Shown: piece after piece, positions 61,574-64,000 of the stretch
Layout of the letters: every line of letters starts with the position of its first letter
Position numbering within the stretch: position 1 is the first letter of the stretch
Assembly: GCA_027625915.1 (NCBI GenBank)
Contig: JANTQA010000015.1
Location: 7,531,001 to 7,595,000, forward strand
Direction: 5' to 3'
Source of the DNA: Anaeramoeba flamelloides
Taxonomy: Eukaryota > Metamonada > Anaeramoebidae
Length of the DNA stretch: 64,000 nucleotides
Notes under the pieces: model-generated
Databases searched by the model: none
Seen by the model: only the letters and a program-made list of their open reading frames with translations
What the model was told of the DNA's origin: nothing
Translations under genes and position numbers: made by a program

Positions 61574-64000
61574 CTATTTCAAAATATTAACGAAAAGATA
61601 ATTTTATAAAAATTTTAAAATTTTAGTAAAAAAGAAATTGATATCCCACAGCATTTTCGTTTTGATTGTTCGTAAAAAAATTATGTTTTCACAAAATAAT
61701 AAAAAATATAAAAATGATTTGTTTAAAAAACAAATTCCAATAAATTCTTCCCACTTTCAACCGTTGTTCCATTTTTGTGAATTTTTCTTTCCAACTCACA
61801 AATTATTTCACAAATCTTGTGATAACGAGAGTAAAAAAAATAAATTTGTATCTTACTTCAAACACACAATTAAACCAGTATAGGTGACAAGAAATTTTGT
61901 TATAAAAATTCAAAAATTAAATAGTTTGTTAAAAAATGTTCTTGTTTTTGTGACTCGTTTTTAAAAAAGAGATATCAAAAATATATGGCATTGATGATTT
62001 AAACAAAAATAAAAATTTATTTTCAAGGAAATGTTTATTAACACCGAAATAATAAAAAAATAATTTTAAATTTTCTTAAAATTTTATTTCAATTTTTTTG
62101 TGAATATTTGTGAAAGGTAAACAAAATATTTGAAAATGCTGTGTCTGGGGAAAAGAAAAAATATATCTTTTAAAAAATAAATATAATTTGTTATGTTGGA
62201 TAAATTGTGTGGTTTTTGTTTTTTCTAGTTTAATTATTTCTTAATTTAAAAAAAATTAAGATATTCTATATGGGAATAAAGAAAAATGAAAGATAAATAG
62301 TGAAAATTAAAAAAACGATTATTTTTAAGGGATTAATCTCTATTAAATTTTTTTATCGAAATTTAATAAAGATTGAGAAAATTTTTTGCTAGTTACTTAG
62401 ATTTGAAAACCCCTGTTGATTTTCAATATTAAACATATTTCTCGATAAGGAACCCTTATTTAGAAATTAGTCAAAAAAAAATAATAGAGACGAGTCCCTT
62501 AAAAAAACGATTATTTTTAAAAAAAAATATTTTGTGTTTGAATGATGTATTTTGTAGAAAAAATAATCTAATTTTTTCATTTTCTGATATGAAAAATTTA
62601 ACAAAAATGTGATTAAATATTAAATTGTTAAATTCGTGTACTTTTTTTTTTCATGTATAAGTTTTCATAAATAAACCAAAATTCAAAATTTTCCACACAA
62701 TTAAATCGCTTCAAACAATCACAATAATGCAATTTAATTCAAATTGGAGATAATTTTGATTTTTGTAAAAATATGAAAAATCATTTTTTCATCTTTTTTA
62801 GTTTTTTGTTTTCATTTATTTGTTTGAATTACGTAATTTGTTTCGTTGGATCAATATAATTTTTCGAAAGATTGAGATTAGGTTATAGTTGAGTTCTTTT
62901 GTTCAAATTAGAAGAATTCAAATAAAATTAGTTGTTTGTATCTAATCATTTTATCGATCAATAAATGCTAATAAAATTTAAGCAAATTTACCAAATTTTT
63001 TTTTTTTGCTCTCTCCAAAATTTTCAGCACACCCGATAATTTATTAGTATTGATAATTATTTATTTTTTTTTGTGGGTGTTGTAATTTAGAAATAATTGT
63101 AAACATTCCAATTAGTGAATAGTTATAATCTGTTATTTCTTCGAGAATTGTTTAAATAAGATTTTTTTTTCAAAAATTGAATGTTGGTGTGTTAAAAAAT
63201 TTTGAATTGGAGTTTAGATTTGAATTCTGTAGAGTGTCTAGCTTTCTGAAAAGTGATGGAAAAATTTTGCATTAATATAATAAATAGGCTAAAATTTTTG
63301 ATATTAGATTATTATTATTTTTAAAGTGATAAACTAAACTTATTTGAAACTTAAATTTAATATCTAAACTTCATTTCACTCAAAGGGAAACAGCCAAAAA
63401 TGAAAAATTCAATTTTTTTTTCAGAATCAAATAACATATAATTGTTGAGAATTATAGAAAAAATAAACTTCAGTTTAGAGTCGATAATAATAAAAGAAAT
63501 GTACCTGAACAAAACATAACTTTTCAAAAAAAAAATAAAATTTTCAAAAAATTTTTGGGCCCTTTTCATTGGAGTATCTTGAGTAAATTTTCTCAATTTC
63601 TTTTGGAAAATTAAAATTGATAACAATAAATTTTTTTAATTTCAAATATATGAATTTTAAAAGAAATTATCAAGACCTCAATTTTCTTAAAGTTAATTTG
63701 GAATTTAAAACCGTTTTTTTTTTTTAAATTGATTTTTAAAAAAAAAAGGAAAAAAAAAAAAAAAAATAAAAATGATTTTGATCTTGTAATTGAATATTAA
63801 TTTTGAGAAGAATTCTGTATTAAACCCATAGAATATGTTCTATTTCTTAAATAAAACTGCACCCCTTTGACTAAAAAAGAGTTTAATTTATGTGGTTTCT
63901 ATTTTAGTAAATGTTTTTTTTTTTACTTCACATGTTCAAAAATTGATATCTTAATTTTTTTAAAAATAATATTCACTTTTTCCACATTTTACTACTGGTG
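61574..64000. other. Right edge: probable intron or 5' flank of the Rh transporter
   Basis: No Rh-like exon found on the minus strand here. Holds the 62325-62502 element and, at 63765-63890, an inverted scrap of the CAGTCAAA family matching about 52306-52410. Open frames 61638-61883 and 63357-63626 are unconvincing. Confidence 0.5.
62325..62502. repeat. TTAAGGGACT element, 178 bp, with 22-bp flanking direct repeats
   Basis: Ends TTAAGGGATTAATCTCTATTA and, inverted, AATAGAGACGAGTCCCTTAA. A perfect 22-bp direct repeat spans 62307-62328 and 62499-62520, overlapping the TTAA of each end. Confidence 0.85.

Overview
The window is AT-rich eukaryotic nuclear DNA with compact intergenic spacers of about 1 to 4 kb. 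It holds eight protein-coding genes, seven complete and one cut by the right edge, plus one tRNA gene. The proteins are rich in Lys, Asn, Glu and Gln low-complexity tracts, six genes carry spliceosomal introns, and every gene whose end is visible stops with TAA. The style fits a free-living amoeboid protist such as a Dictyostelium-like or anaeramoebid lineage. That placement is inference; no rRNA or organelle marker is present to settle it.

Layout, left to right. (1) A minus-strand gene that, after joining exons by phase, encodes an FHA domain fused to a diaphanous-type formin (435-6381). (2) Head-to-head with it, a plus-strand FHA plus AAA ATPase of the family known from plants (7389-11099). 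(3) Ribosomal protein eL24, plus strand, with a five-nucleotide coding first exon (15068-15973). (4) An HDDC2/YfbR-type HD-domain nucleotidase, minus (19866-20453). (5) DENND6, a DENN-domain Rab exchange factor, minus, with a 3.7-kb intron (22592-28267). (6) The large subunit of replication protein A, minus (32097-34422). (7) The catalytic subunit of Rab3GAP, plus, stretched over 18.5 kb because its introns are up to 6 kb long (36395-54900). (8) tRNA-Tyr with a 13-nt intron, minus (56564-56648). (9) The 3' part of an Rh-type ammonium transporter, minus, running off the right side (59642-61573).

The long introns and spacers are stocked with short repetitive elements, mostly non-coding: at least three families with terminal inverted repeats, a fold-back family with a recurrent palindromic core, a composite repeat carrying a tRNA-like end, and a 1.25-kb element family. 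I saw no reverse transcriptase, integrase, capsid or intact transposase.

The genes do not form an operon-like system. Recurring themes are cytoskeleton and phospho-reading (FHA-formin and FHA-AAA, divergent from one spacer) and Rab control (DENND6, Rab3GAP1). The most unusual points are the FHA-formin fusion, the excess of phase-2 introns whose GTAA or GTAG donor puts a stop codon at the exon edge, a composite tRNA-like/fold-back repeat, a telomere-like decamer array inside the contig, and an inverted-repeat element flanked by an exact 22-bp direct repeat.
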